The notes: generated by a model not told the origin, from the letters alone. DNA of 64,000 nucleotides from an uncultured delta proteobacterium (GCA_903907985.1 CAIVQG010000065.1:44776-108775); one strand, 5' to 3'; positions 10,567-20,382 are shown, numbered from the stretch's first letter. Numbers and translations are program-made.

Positions 10567-11808
10567 TTAAGCTTCATTTAGCCAATTCCTGCCGCCGAGC
10601 ATTCTGGCGACTACCATACTGGCGACGTTATCGCCGGTGGCGTTGAGCATTGTTGCCGGGGCATCAACCAGAGTGCCGATCATGGTGATAATCGGAAAGG
10701 CCTCCGGCGGAAAACCATATAGGGAAATAATAAGAAGCTCGCCAATCGTCCCGCCGCCGGGAATTCCACTGACAACCACACCGGTCAAAAGAGCAATTCC
10801 CAGAGCAGTGAGAATCGTTCCCGCCCCGGAAAAATCCATCTGAAACAATCCGAATAAAAAAGCAATTTTTAAAACGGCGGCCAGACAGGAACCTTCCATA
10901 TGAATTGTTGCCCCGATGGGAATAATCACTTCGCTGATATCTTTCGGCACTCCGGTCTTATTGGCGGCTGCCAGATTGGCTGGAATTGTCGCCATACTGC
11001 TTCCGGTTGCCAGAGCGGTTAGTGCCGGAGGGATGATGTTTATCCAGAATCTGCGTACTCCCGTTGTCTTGCCGGCAATAAAGGCATAGAGAGTAAAGGC
11101 CAGAAAGAAATATAAAATGGCAGTGGGGTAGTATAAAATCATTGCCCTCAGATAAGAGCCGAGCAATTCCGGCCCGAAGACGCCGACCAGATAAGCAAAA
11201 TAGGCGCCTAAACCAATAGGGGCATAATACATGATGAAAGAAATAAGCTTCAGCATGACTTCACTGGCGGAAGAAAGAAAATTGGAAAAGGCCTTTCCCC
11301 GCTCACCCACGGAAGAAGTTGCCAAACCAAGCAGGGTGGCGAAAATAATCAGTGCCAGCATGTTTTTCTTGGAAAGCAGATCAGGAAAGTCAGAGACGGT
11401 AAAAGCCTTCACGATCTGATCGGAAACTCTGAACTGTTCCATGTTCACTGCCGTACCCAGATTGATATTCACCCCCATCGCCGGTGGGTAGAGCGAAACA
11501 ACGATAATCATGATAATGGAGGCAATAAGCCCGGTGAGAATAAAAACCAGCATCATTGCCGACATGATTTTGCCCAGCCGCCGGATATTAGTCATTGATG
11601 CAACAGCAGAGGAAATAGAAAAGAAGACCAGAGGAATAATCACCATGAAAAGGAGGTTGAGAAAAATATCTCCGAAGGGTTTGAAGATAATTGAATCTTT
11701 TTTATAGATAATTCCGAGAAACGATCCGATTAAAATAGATAAAATCAGGATCATCGAAAATCCATAAGAGTGGAGAAAAGGTGATAGTTTTGTTTTCATG
11801 TTGTTCAT
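10567..11808 (-). CDS. Dicarboxylate/amino acid:cation symporter (SDF family, GltP/DctA-like)
   Basis: 413 residues with about eight membrane segments and two re-entrant hairpins typical of the sodium:dicarboxylate symporter family. Visible signatures include the serine-rich hairpin ATGSSMATIP, the substrate region IPIGATIHMEGS and the second hairpin VVSGIPGGGTIGE. The family moves glutamate, aspartate, C4-dicarboxylates or small neutral amino acids with Na+ or H+. The usual NMDGT motif is replaced by ATIHMEGS, so the substrate may differ from classic GltP. Its ATG overlaps the dipeptidase stop by four bases (ATGA), implying translational coupling. That context suggests uptake of alanine or another peptidoglycan-derived amino acid, but this is inference. 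Confidence 0.88.
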   Translation of the reverse strand: MNNMKTKLSPFLHSYGFSMILILSILIGSFLGIIYKKDSIIFKPFGDIFLNLLFMVIIPLVFFSISSAVASMTNIRRLGKIMSAMMLVFILTGLIASIIMIIVVSLYPPAMGVNINLGTAVNMEQFRVSDQIVKAFTVSDFPDLLSKKNMLALIIFATLLGLATSSVGERGKAFSNFLSSASEVMLKLISFIMYYAPIGLGAYFAYLVGVFGPELLGSYLRAMILYYPTAILYFFLAFTLYAFIAGKTTGVRRFWINIIPPALTALATGSSMATIPANLAAANKTGVPKDISEVIIPIGATIHMEGSCLAAVLKIAFLFGLFQMDFSGAGTILTALGIALLTGVVVSGIPGGGTIGELLIISLYGFPPEAFPIITMIGTLVDAPATMLNATGDNVASMVVARMLGGRNWLNEA

Positions 11809-12569
11809 TCAATTATAAAATCGAAATAGGTTGAAGGGTAGGGCTCGTTGTTCAGTGTATAGTGCCACCATTCCTTTTCAAAGTTCCGAAATCCGTATTT
11901 TTCCATTAGCGATTTCAGGAGCATTCGATTGATTCTCTGTTGCCGCCCGATGTCTTTATTTACGGTGTGGGAGAGTTCATGAAAACAATCAAAGCCGGTT
12001 CCCATGTCAATGCTGTTATCCTCGAAGCGCTGCCCGGCGGGTCGATAACAAGCAGATAATTTTTGTCCCGGAATATAATCGGGCTGACGGGGTGGCGGTA
12101 GAGGAACAATGGTCAGATCAACAGTACTGCCGCGGCTGTGGCCTGATTTGCTGTCGATGTAACCGTCTTTAAACAAATTTCTTTTGTCCACAGTAGGATA
12201 GAATTCCTCCCGGGTTTTCGTATTGTCAATTTCCGTTGCCCATTGCACAAAATGGTTAACAGCGCGTTGCGGACGATAACAGTCGTAAATCTTTAAGGCT
12301 AGCGAAAATTGGCCGAGATCCTTCTGCACTTTGGTCAGGGCGGCAGCCGCTTCTCTGGTAATGATGCATTTGCCGGCGTTGTAACCGTTAACCATTTCTC
12401 CCACAAAGTTGTGGGGGCCGAAATACCGGATATCGAGTTGGATGTCCGGTATTACATCCGAAATATCGACAAAGCCTTCGGGCCTCTTTTCGGCGGCACA
12501 AATATTGACAAATTGCGGCGCACACAGAGTTATAAGAAGAAAAATGCTGAATAGGATTTTTGTTTTCAT
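11805..12569 (-). CDS. D-alanyl-D-alanine dipeptidase, VanX/DdpX family (peptidase M15D), exported
   Basis: 254 residues with a Sec-type signal peptide (about 1-26, MKTKILFSIFLLITL...). The zinc metallopeptidase residues are all present: His144 and Asp151 in SGHSRGSTVDLT, Glu233 and His236 in EWWHY, and the conserved Arg in CYRPQRA at 97-103. Family members split D-Ala-D-Ala; periplasmic versions act on peptides released during cell-wall turnover. It overlaps its neighbours on both sides by four bases (ATGA), forming a compact operon with an L,D-transpeptidase-like protein and a symporter. No VanA-type ligase, VanH or VanS/R is nearby, so vancomycin resistance is unlikely; alanine recovery is more likely. 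Confidence 0.9.
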   Translation of the reverse strand: MKTKILFSIFLLITLCAPQFVNICAAEKRPEGFVDISDVIPDIQLDIRYFGPHNFVGEMVNGYNAGKCIITREAAAALTKVQKDLGQFSLALKIYDCYRPQRAVNHFVQWATEIDNTKTREEFYPTVDKRNLFKDGYIDSKSGHSRGSTVDLTIVPLPPPRQPDYIPGQKLSACYRPAGQRFEDNSIDMGTGFDCFHELSHTVNKDIGRQQRINRMLLKSLMEKYGFRNFEKEWWHYTLNNEPYPSTYFDFIIE

Positions 12570-13294
12570 GGAATTAACCTTTCTAATATATTTTCTGTTC
12601 CCATAATAATCAGCGGCTTTGCTTGCGGATCAAGCCAGCCGAGAATTCTGAGGATTTCATCTTCGGCAACAGCTACACATCCCTCTGTGGCCTTATTTTC
12701 CCCGCGCCAAATGTGAAAGAAGATCGCGCTGCCATAACCTCTAATAACCGGGTTGGTATTGTACTCAATAACAAAACCGTATTTATAAAGATCGTCATTA
12801 CGCCTCATTTTCTCATAAGATACAGCTAGTGTATCGTCTTGCTTAACCCAGCGATTATAATCACCGGCATGGACATCATCAATCCATATATCGTCGGGTA
12901 ATGCCTGCCGGTAGGGCATTTTTGTCTGGATGGACCTATTATATCCAAATGCCAGTTCCAGGGAAAAAATGCCGGAAGGGGATCGGCCATCTCCCTCGCG
13001 TTTTTCACCGGGTCCGGCAAAACCGTTTTTTCCGATTGTTCCATTAAATGATTTCCTAATTATTTTCCATTTATCGCCCTGTCTTTTCAGAGCATGTATT
13101 TTAACTCTAAAAGATGATGGAGAATTATTGGTCACCAGCAAGACCTGAGATGATGTATTTATCTTCAGTGAAGAAACTATTGCTTCCATATCAGTTGCGT
13201 TAGCTGATGTTACGTAAAAAAACGTAAATAGACAAAGAGCTGTCAGGCCAAAGAAATAAAATGATATAGCTACAAAAGATTTATTTTTATTCAC
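12566..13294 (-). CDS. L,D-transpeptidase (YkuD-type, COG3786-like) family protein, exported
   Basis: About 242 residues from a GTG at 13294. This start gives a compact signal peptide (MNKNKSFVAISFYFFG... ending SANA). A TTG at 13348 would add 18 residues before the signal and is less likely. The catalytic region reads HIWRGENKATEGCVAVAEDE, matching the His...GC core of YkuD enzymes of the COG3786 group, in which GC is followed by A/V rather than Arg. Other family elements are DGRSPSGIF and WIDDVHAGDYNRWV. Such proteins form or cleave 3-3 links or act as L,D-carboxypeptidases on peptidoglycan. First gene of the trio, overlapping the dipeptidase by four bases. Confidence 0.82.
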   Translation of the reverse strand: MNKNKSFVAISFYFFGLTALCLFTFFYVTSANATDMEAIVSSLKINTSSQVLLVTNNSPSSFRVKIHALKRQGDKWKIIRKSFNGTIGKNGFAGPGEKREGDGRSPSGIFSLELAFGYNRSIQTKMPYRQALPDDIWIDDVHAGDYNRWVKQDDTLAVSYEKMRRNDDLYKYGFVIEYNTNPVIRGYGSAIFFHIWRGENKATEGCVAVAEDEILRILGWLDPQAKPLIIMGTENILERLIP

Positions 13295-13494
13295 AAGATG
13301 TTTTAATTCCTTTAATGCTAATTTAGTTGAAAGCCGGTGATTATTCAATAAAAATATTAATTTTATTACACTGTCATAGTATGAAATTATACATATTGCA
13401 GTCAGCAGAGGTGATAATCAGGCGGAATTAATTATTCTTCATTTTTTGATTTAATTATTGTAAGCTATATCACCTAATTAAAGAGGTTCAGCTA

Positions 13495-16400
13495 ATGGTC
13501 AACTGCGGTATGATGAAATATCCGGAAAAGATATTCAATTCGACGTCAGCAGTCGTAGCAGTGTTTAACGATGCCGGCGAAACCGTCTGGATAAATAATG
13601 CGTTTGAACAGAAGTTTGGTTATAGCCTCGCTCATCTTCAGAATGCCCCCGATTTGTCTTTTCTGTCAGTAAATAAACATGAAAGATTTTCGAGTATCAT
13701 CAGGCAGGCGTTTTCCGGAAATAATCTGGAATGCTTCGATATACCGGTGACATGTGCGGACAAAACTATTAAGGGTTTTCGTTGGAACACAATGCTTTTT
13801 CGTGATGAGGATAATCCATTGCAAAATATCGTTGCGGCAGTGGGTATGGAGACCGGGAGCAGGGAAATTAATAAATCTAATTTGGGGGACTTCGAGGATC
13901 GATATCGGATAATTTTTGAAAATTCCGGAGTTGCCCTATTGTACGTTGACGAAAAAATGAAAATCACTCTCGTCAACAAGGAATTTGAAAGAATAACAGG
14001 TTACCCCAAAGACCAGGTGGAAGACAAAATGAGCTGGACTGCTCTGATCCCGAGTGCCGAAGACCTTGAACATATGAAAACATACCACCGGCTCCGCAGG
14101 ATTGACCCATCTCTGGCACCGGAGATCTATAACAGCAGGTTCCGCACCCGCAGTGGTGAAATACGTGACATTGAGTTGCACGTGATAACGATTCCCGGGA
14201 TCACCGACAACCTAGTCTCCTTTGTGGATATAACGGAGAAGAGGCTTGCAGAGGAAGCCATTCGTAAAAGTGAAGAAAAGTACCGTACACTCGTCGATAA
14301 CATGCAAGACATACTGTACCGGTGTGATCTGGAGGGAGATATTGTTTTTGTGAGTCCATCCGGTGCCCGGCTTTTGGGGTATGCCGGCACGGAGGAATTA
14401 ATCGGCAGGAATATTGCCTGGGATTGCTACTATAATCCGGGGGAGAGAGAATTATTTTTAAGCAAAATTAGAACAGATGGTAACGTTAGAGATTATGAAA
14501 TAACGTTAAAGAAAAAAGACGGCAGTCCGGTGCATGTTTCCACCAACAGTTATTTTTTCTATGATCCGGACGGAAATGTTTTGGGTATTGAAGGCATATT
14601 AACTGACATCAGTAGGCGTAAAGAGACGGAAAGGATATTACAGGAAAGCGAGGAACGACTGCGCGGCATCACCAGCAATATCCCGGGTGTTGTTTATCAG
14701 TTTTATGCCCGGGACAACGGGGAATATGGCATGGGTTATATCAGTGAACGTCTGCTGGAAGTATTTGGATTGGCGACGAAGCTCGACGACACATTTCCCG
14801 CATTTCTTGCTCATGTTCATGCAGAAGACAGGGACGGTTTTGCAGCGGCCATACGTAAAGCCGCGGAGACGGACACTTCCTGGAATTTCGAAGGCCGATT
14901 TGTGAAGCCGTCAGGCGAAATGATCTGGTTCCATGGCCTTTCCACGCCGACCCGTCATAAAGATGTTCTGGTTTTTGACGGTATTCTCCTGGATATCACC
15001 CAGCGCAAGCGGGCGGAGGAAATGTCCCGCCAGTCCGAAGAAAAATTTCACAAAATATTTATGATGGCGCCGGAGTGCATAGCCATTACTCAAATGGCTG
15101 ATGGAAGGATTATTGATATAAACCAGGGATTTGAGGAGATTACGGGATGGAAAATAGATGAAGCTATTGGGCGGACTTCCCATGAAATTAATTTTTGGGT
15201 AAATCCTGCTGAGAGGGATTTCATGGTTTCAGAATTGAAAGAAGCCAGAGATATCCTGCATCGGGAGTTTCAATTCGGGCATAAGGATGGTTCCGCGCAT
15301 ACCGGTATTTATTCCGCCCGCCCCATAAAAATTGCAGACAAAGAGTGTCTAATCTTTATCTTACAGGATATTACTGACCAGAGACGTCTGGAAGGGGAAC
15401 GCCATAATTTAGAGCGGCAACTGTTTCAGTCTCAAAAGCTCGATGCAATCGGACAACTGGCCGGCGGCGTGGCGCACGATTTCAACAATATCCTCATGGG
15501 CATTCAGGGCAGTGCGACAATGCTGCTTATGGAGTATGACCCCGCACATCCATATTATCAGAGATTGAGCCAAATTGAAGAGCAGGTGAAGCGCGGTGCA
15601 AATCTGACCAGACAGCTTCTGGGATTTGCCCGGGGAGGCAAATATGAAGTCAAAACAATTTCCGTTAACGATGTGATTCGGAAAATCGGCCATTTTTTTG
15701 TTGAGACGAGAAAGGAAATAGAAGCTGACTTTCAATTGCATAATGACGTGTATCCAGTGGACGCGGACGCAGGTCAACTAGAGCAGGTGCTGATCAATAT
15801 CTTTATCAATGCCGGGCATGCCATGCCTAAAGGAGGACGTCTCCACATTCAGACGGTTAACATGACACTGCAGGAAGCAGATGTCCAATCCCTGGAGATA
15901 AAGTCAGGGGATTACGTTAAAATATCCATATCGGACACGGGTACAGGAATGGACGGGGACACCCTTAAAAGGATATTCGAACCTTTTTTTACTACGAAAT
16001 CGCACACAGGTGGATCGGGCCTGGGTCTGGCATCGGCCTATGGAATCATCCGGAATCACGGAGGAGCCATTCAGGCCGAAAGTGAGCCCGGAGCGGGCGC
16101 AACATTCAATCTATATCTTCCTTCTTCAGGAAAAAAGGTTATAAATGAGGATAAAGCGCCGGATAAAAGTCTGCTCTCCGGCAGCGGAGGTATTTTACTG
16201 GTGGATGACGAGCCCATGATCCTGGAGCCGGCAATGGAAATACTCACAATGATGGGATATACCGTTTATCCGGTTGCCAGTGGACAGCAGGCCGTGGCCA
16301 CTTATCTGGAAAAGCAAGAAAAGATTAATCTGGTCATTCTGGATATGATCCTTCCCGGGATGAGCGGTTCTCAGGTACTGCAAATGCTCAAGGAAAGAAA

Positions 16401-16572
16401 TCCGGATGTGAAGGTCATCCTTTCCAGCGGTTACAGCTTGCAGGGTGAAGTGCTAAAAGTTATGGAAATGGGATGTCTGGGCTTCATTCAGAAACCTTAC
16501 AGATTTTCCGATTTGTCTAAAATTGTGCATCAGGCAATTAATGCCACCCCAAACACAGGAGATGAAGGATAA
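13495..16572 (+). CDS. Cytoplasmic PAS-rich hybrid sensor histidine kinase with receiver
   Basis: 1025 residues starting at an ATG preceded by AGAGG eight bases upstream. Five PAS modules are visible (about 5-130, 135-255, 258-380, 382-510, 512-635). The HisKA phospho-acceptor His is near 659 ([13 protein letters not shown]), followed by HATPase ([19 protein letters not shown]) and a C-terminal receiver with Asp near 948 (VILDMILPGMSG) and KPYRF lysine. No transmembrane segment is seen. It stands alone on the plus strand, divergent from the L,D-transpeptidase operon, with no adjacent response regulator, so its partner must be elsewhere. Overall plan resembles the kinase at 696-4172 but the PAS modules are not close copies. 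Confidence 0.9.
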   Translation: MVNCGMMKYPEKIFNSTSAVVAVFNDAGETVWINNAFEQKFGYSLAHLQNAPDLSFLSVNKHERFSSIIRQAFSGNNLECFDIPVTCADKTIKGFRWNTMLFRDEDNPLQNIVAAVGMETGSREINKSNLGDFEDRYRIIFENSGVALLYVDEKMKITLVNKEFERITGYPKDQVEDKMSWTALIPSAEDLEHMKTYHRLRRIDPSLAPEIYNSRFRTRSGEIRDIELHVITIPGITDNLVSFVDITEKRLAEEAIRKSEEKYRTLVDNMQDILYRCDLEGDIVFVSPSGARLLGYAGTEELIGRNIAWDCYYNPGERELFLSKIRTDGNVRDYEITLKKKDGSPVHVSTNSYFFYDPDGNVLGIEGILTDISRRKETERILQESEERLRGITSNIPGVVYQFYARDNGEYGMGYISERLLEVFGLATKLDDTFPAFLAHVHAEDRDGFAAAIRKAAETDTSWNFEGRFVKPSGEMIWFHGLSTPTRHKDVLVFDGILLDITQRKRAEEMSRQSEEKFHKIFMMAPECIAITQMADGRIIDINQGFEEITGWKIDEAIGRTSHEINFWVNPAERDFMVSELKEARDILHREFQFGHKDGSAHTGIYSARPIKIADKECLIFILQDITDQRRLEGERHNLERQLFQSQKLDAIGQLAGGVAHDFNNILMGIQGSATMLLMEYDPAHPYYQRLSQIEEQVKRGANLTRQLLGFARGGKYEVKTISVNDVIRKIGHFFVETRKEIEADFQLHNDVYPVDADAGQLEQVLINIFINAGHAMPKGGRLHIQTVNMTLQEADVQSLEIKSGDYVKISISDTGTGMDGDTLKRIFEPFFTTKSHTGGSGLGLASAYGIIRNHGGAIQAESEPGAGATFNLYLPSSGKKVINEDKAPDKSLLSGSGGILLVDDEPMILEPAMEILTMMGYTVYPVASGQQAVATYLEKQEKINLVILDMILPGMSGSQVLQMLKERNPDVKVILSSGYSLQGEVLKVMEMGCLGFIQKPYRFSDLSKIVHQAINATPNTGDEG

Positions 16573-16581
16573 TAAAACTGA

Positions 16582-16611
16582 TTGACACTAATTGCTTATA
16601 AATAGTATAAG
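16582..16611 (+). promoter_or_regulatory. Candidate sigma-70-type promoter for the carboxylase operon
   Basis: TTGACA at 16582-16587 and TATAAG at 16606-16611, 18 bases apart, 170 bases upstream of the biotin carboxylase start. A second TTGACA at 16695-16700 with a weak -10 near 16718 could be a further start. Confidence 0.45.
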
Positions 16612-16781
16612 AAACTGCAAATTATTAACGAGAAACTGGTGACAGCCTCTCGCTCATTTCCAAGCTGTTTTCAGTAAATCAATTCCGGATTTTCTTGACA
16701 TGCTTTGTCTCTCACGACATATCTGCATGGAAAAAAGATGGATAATATTATCGTAATTATTAGATAAAAAGGAAGGAAAAC

Positions 16782-18242
16782 ATGTCTGTAGAACAAAGAA
16801 AAATCAAGAAAGTATTAATTGCCAATAGAGGTGAAATTGCTTTACGGATAATCAGGACAGTGAAAGAACTTGGTCTGGAGGCAATTGCTGTTTACGAAAA
16901 GCCGGACTCAGAATCGCATTATATTCGTCTGGCTGATGATGCTATAATGATCGGCGAAAGGCCCCGCAAAGAATATCTGGATATTGATAAGATAATCTGG
17001 GCGGCACGCAAAACAGGCGCCGATGCCATTCATCCCGGCTATGGCTTTCTCTCGGAGAATGCTGATTTTTCCGCGGCTTGCGAAAAAGCAGGTATTATTT
17101 TCATTGGTCCGCCGCCCCAGGTAATCCGGGACATGGGCAATAAAGTTGTTGCCCGAAAAATTATGGAAAAGGCAAAAGTGCCGACAATTCCCGGTACGGG
17201 AAACCTTGCGCCGGGAGATGCCGGAATTGAACAGGCTAAAGAATTTGCCGGTAAATATGGCTATCCGGTAATGCTTAAAGCCGCTGCCGGAGGCGGAGGC
17301 AGGGGGATTCGTAAAGTAAAGAATGAGGAAGAACTGAAAGCGCAACTGCCACAGGTTCGGTCGGAAACGCGTTCCGCCTTTAATGATGATAGCATTTATC
17401 TGGAAAAGTGCATTGAATCCCCGCGCCATATCGAAATACAGATTCTCGCTGATCATCACGGCAATGTTATCCATTTGGGTTCGCGGGACTGCTCCATCCA
17501 GCGCCGGCATCAGAAGTTGCTGGAAATAGCACCGGCCGATTTGCCGGCCGATGTTCTCGAATCCATGTATGATGCCGCCATTAAAGGTGCAAGGCAGGTC
17601 GGTTATGTTAATGCCGGAACAGTAGAGTTTTTGGTCGATTCCCAAACCAATGAATTCTGGTTTATGGAAATGAATACACGCCTGCAGGTTGAACATACTG
17701 TTACCGAAGAACTGACCGGTGTTGATATTGTCCGGCAGCAAATAAAAATTGCCGAAGGAAATGTTTTAGATATTCCGGCCGACCGAGTGCACATGATGGG
17801 CAAAGCAGTGCAGGTAAGAATTAATGCCGAAGATCCCAAAAATAATTTTATGCCGGAAGGTGGCAAGACACTGGAAGTGTATCAATCACCAGGTGGTCCC
17901 GGTGTCCGTTTGGATGGTGTTGTCTATCAAGGCTATCGCATTCCTACCGATTATGATTCCTTGATGGTTAAAATGACTGTTCGCGGTTATGACTGGGAGC
18001 AAACCATCCAGAGATTGAAGAGAGCTTTGAATAACTTCCTGATAGTCGGACCGAAAACGACAATTCCCTTCTATCTGGCCATTTGCGATGAGCCGGATTT
18101 CCAGGCTGGAAAGTTTGATACAAGCTACCTCGAAACGCATGAAGAAATATTTAATTATCCGGAACAGGAAAGAGAAGTAGCTAAACTGACGAAATTAATT
18201 GCGGAGATTCATGCACGAAAAACGAATCCTTACGCATATTGA
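16782..18242 (+). CDS. pycA: Biotin carboxylase subunit (pyruvate carboxylase subunit A / AccC-like)
   Basis: 486 residues, the length of stand-alone biotin carboxylases. The N-terminal domain (KKVLIANRGEIALRIIRT) is followed by an ATP-grasp domain with the glycine-rich loop KAAAGGGGRGIRKV, the bicarbonate/biotin site region RDCSIQRRHQKLLE, and EMNTRLQVEHTVTE. It uses ATP and bicarbonate to carboxylate biotin on a carrier domain. The next gene, 33 bases on, encodes a carboxyltransferase with its own biotinyl domain. The pair therefore resembles two-subunit pyruvate carboxylase rather than acetyl-CoA carboxylase. RBS AAGGAAGG lies upstream of the ATG. The symbol follows this context and is not proven. 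Confidence 0.88.
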   Translation: MSVEQRKIKKVLIANRGEIALRIIRTVKELGLEAIAVYEKPDSESHYIRLADDAIMIGERPRKEYLDIDKIIWAARKTGADAIHPGYGFLSENADFSAACEKAGIIFIGPPPQVIRDMGNKVVARKIMEKAKVPTIPGTGNLAPGDAGIEQAKEFAGKYGYPVMLKAAAGGGGRGIRKVKNEEELKAQLPQVRSETRSAFNDDSIYLEKCIESPRHIEIQILADHHGNVIHLGSRDCSIQRRHQKLLEIAPADLPADVLESMYDAAIKGARQVGYVNAGTVEFLVDSQTNEFWFMEMNTRLQVEHTVTEELTGVDIVRQQIKIAEGNVLDIPADRVHMMGKAVQVRINAEDPKNNFMPEGGKTLEVYQSPGGPGVRLDGVVYQGYRIPTDYDSLMVKMTVRGYDWEQTIQRLKRALNNFLIVGPKTTIPFYLAICDEPDFQAGKFDTSYLETHEEIFNYPEQEREVAKLTKLIAEIHARKTNPYAY

Positions 18243-18275
18243 TCTATTTAATAAGAAAGCAGGGTTTATTGATTT

Positions 18276-20240
18276 ATGGAAAAAGCAACAAATAATGTAT
18301 TGGAACAAAGAGTAACACCCAGTGAACTAAGAGAGAAGGGCGCCAAATACATCATTGATAAAATCAGGCGCAACAAGGGCTATTATGTGACCAATACGGA
18401 AAGAGACCTTTCTCAATCCGATTTTAAAAATAGAATTATGCCGCATACTCAGCTCCTCGTTGCCAGGGAACGCAACAATTCCGGTTTCTTTTCTCTGGAG
18501 ATATCTGGTGGGGCGTCAGTTCATATTGATATGATGCGCAAACAGATGAATCCTCTCGAAAAGGTGCAAGTCCTGGCGGAAAATATGCCCGATACTTTAT
18601 TTCAAAATCTTTGTCGGGGAATTAATTTATTTGGTTACCGGCCCTATCCGGAAAACGTTATTCGTCTGACGGTAAAATCTTTCGCCCGGTATGTCCATGT
18701 CTGGCGTGTATTTGACTTTCTGAATTATATACCCAATATGCTTGCCGTAATGGAAGAAGTTAAAAAAGCCGGGTGCATTCTGGAACCTTGTATCTGTTTT
18801 TCTACGGGGCCCGAGCATTCCAACGAATATTATGTGAAAAAAGTCGGGGAAATCCTAGCTGTTACCGGTGAAGATATTATCCTTTGTATTAAAAATCACG
18901 GTGGTTTGGGAACTCCGCGCCGTATCGGCCAGTTGGTAAAAAACATATTAGATAAATATCCCGGATTGCTGATTCATTATCACGGACATAATTCTGATGG
19001 CAATGATGTTGGGAGAATAATTGAAGCTGTCATTAACGGTGCGAAGATTATTGATGCCAGTGATCATGCGTTTAGTGGATTTTTTGGTCCACCCCCCATT
19101 ATTACGGTGGTTGATACACTGGAAGAATACGGATTCGCAGCAGCTGGATTAAACAGACAGGCGGTTGTTGAAGCCTCGAATATCTTACGTCCCCAGAGAG
19201 AATATTACCGGGACTTTGAGTCACAGTTTCTTGGTTTTGATCCTACGGTACAGGTGCACAAGCTTCCGGGTGGAGCAACAGGATCGAGTTTTGAACAAGC
19301 GGTAAAAGGTGGATTTTTGTCCCGCATGCCGGAGATTCTCCAGAAAGAGTTGCCGCGAGTTCAGGTGGAATTAGGCAACTGGTGGAGTGTAACTCCGGGT
19401 TCGCAAATTCTTTGGACAACAGCAGTAAATAATGTTTTGAAAGGTGTGCGCTACAAAGACGCCAGTGATGATTTAAAAAATTTAATGCTGGGAAGATACG
19501 GCGAACTGCCATTTTATAAACCTGCCGATGAAATTTATCAGGCAGTGTTCGGGACTGATTGGCAAAACTATGTAAATTGTAATTACTGCTATCAAAAAAT
19601 AGAGAATATAGATTTGGATGTCGAAAAGAAGGTTCTGGAGCGTCGCTTGGGGCGGGAAGCAACAGAAGATGAACTTGTTTTATATTTGCAGCATCCCAAT
19701 GATGCCGTAAACTTTTTTAAATTCGAGGCTAAATACGGGAAAACATGGATATTGCCTCCTCAGATATGGTTTAAAAAAGGCGGTTTTAGTTTAGGGGAAA
19801 AATTCGAAATTACGGATGCTTATGGCAAATTACATGCAATTGAAATTGGGCCGCAACGAAAAACAAAGACCGGTGATGCCGTAACATATTTTAATGTAGA
19901 TCATCATCCGGAGCCAATCTACACGGAAATGGAACAAGACGGTGATGGCAGGAAAGGTTCCGGTGACCAGCTGAAAAAGAAAGTCTCTATTTCTGTAAAA
20001 GAACTTAACGATTTGGCTAAAGCGGGCGATATCCGCTCTCAAATGATGGGAACGGTTAGTGAGATTCCAGTTGCGGAAGGATATGAAGTGTCGGCCGGTG
20101 AAGTTCTGATTGTGCTGGAAGCGATGAAAATGCTGACGAACGTCATTTCGGAGATAAATGGAAAAGTCAGTGAAGTTATGGTCTCGCCTGGTGATAAAGT
20201 TGAGCTTGGTGATTCTTTGATGACGATTTCAAAAGCATAG
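18276..20240 (+). CDS. Divergent biotinylated carboxyltransferase subunit (PycB/OadA-like)
   Basis: 654 residues. Residues about 25-300 form an HMGL-like TIM barrel, then a conserved carboxylase domain and a C-terminal biotinyl domain with VLEAMKMLTN (biotin Lys about 618). Catalytic elements kept: ERD of the metal site, Lys in CIKNHGGLGTP, and HYHGHNSDG with two metal-binding His. The usual DTTxRDAHQS start of the barrel is changed to TNTERDLSQS, and the loop before GFFSLE is rewritten, so substrate preference may differ from pyruvate. Together with the preceding biotin carboxylase it should make an alpha-beta carboxylase, probably giving oxaloacetate. 2-Oxoglutarate or another 2-oxoacid as substrate is an alternative. 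Confidence 0.82.
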   Translation: MEKATNNVLEQRVTPSELREKGAKYIIDKIRRNKGYYVTNTERDLSQSDFKNRIMPHTQLLVARERNNSGFFSLEISGGASVHIDMMRKQMNPLEKVQVLAENMPDTLFQNLCRGINLFGYRPYPENVIRLTVKSFARYVHVWRVFDFLNYIPNMLAVMEEVKKAGCILEPCICFSTGPEHSNEYYVKKVGEILAVTGEDIILCIKNHGGLGTPRRIGQLVKNILDKYPGLLIHYHGHNSDGNDVGRIIEAVINGAKIIDASDHAFSGFFGPPPIITVVDTLEEYGFAAAGLNRQAVVEASNILRPQREYYRDFESQFLGFDPTVQVHKLPGGATGSSFEQAVKGGFLSRMPEILQKELPRVQVELGNWWSVTPGSQILWTTAVNNVLKGVRYKDASDDLKNLMLGRYGELPFYKPADEIYQAVFGTDWQNYVNCNYCYQKIENIDLDVEKKVLERRLGREATEDELVLYLQHPNDAVNFFKFEAKYGKTWILPPQIWFKKGGFSLGEKFEITDAYGKLHAIEIGPQRKTKTGDAVTYFNVDHHPEPIYTEMEQDGDGRKGSGDQLKKKVSISVKELNDLAKAGDIRSQMMGTVSEIPVAEGYEVSAGEVLIVLEAMKMLTNVISEINGKVSEVMVSPGDKVELGDSLMTISKA

Positions 20241-20382
20241 TAATTGAATTTTAATTAATTTCGGCATTATTGGTGTGGAACAACCTTAATTAGGTAGTTC
20301 TTGACTTTTCATTTTTATTTATGGTAAATGTTCAAACTTAACGGCTATTTTAAAACATATCTAACTGGTAAGGAAAAAAATA

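Noticed and set aside
10567..13294. Vancomycin-resistance locus suggested by the VanX-type dipeptidase
   Set aside because: No VanA/VanB-type ligase, VanH dehydrogenase or VanS/VanR pair is nearby, and the dipeptidase carries a signal peptide.
13295..13348. N-terminal extension of the L,D-transpeptidase-like gene from a TTG at 13348
   Set aside because: The extra 18 residues precede a normal signal peptide that begins well at the GTG at 13294.
16908..17741. 277-codon open frame on the minus strand opposite the biotin carboxylase gene
   Set aside because: It mirrors a strongly conserved plus-strand gene, shows no recognisable family features and has no convincing ribosome site.
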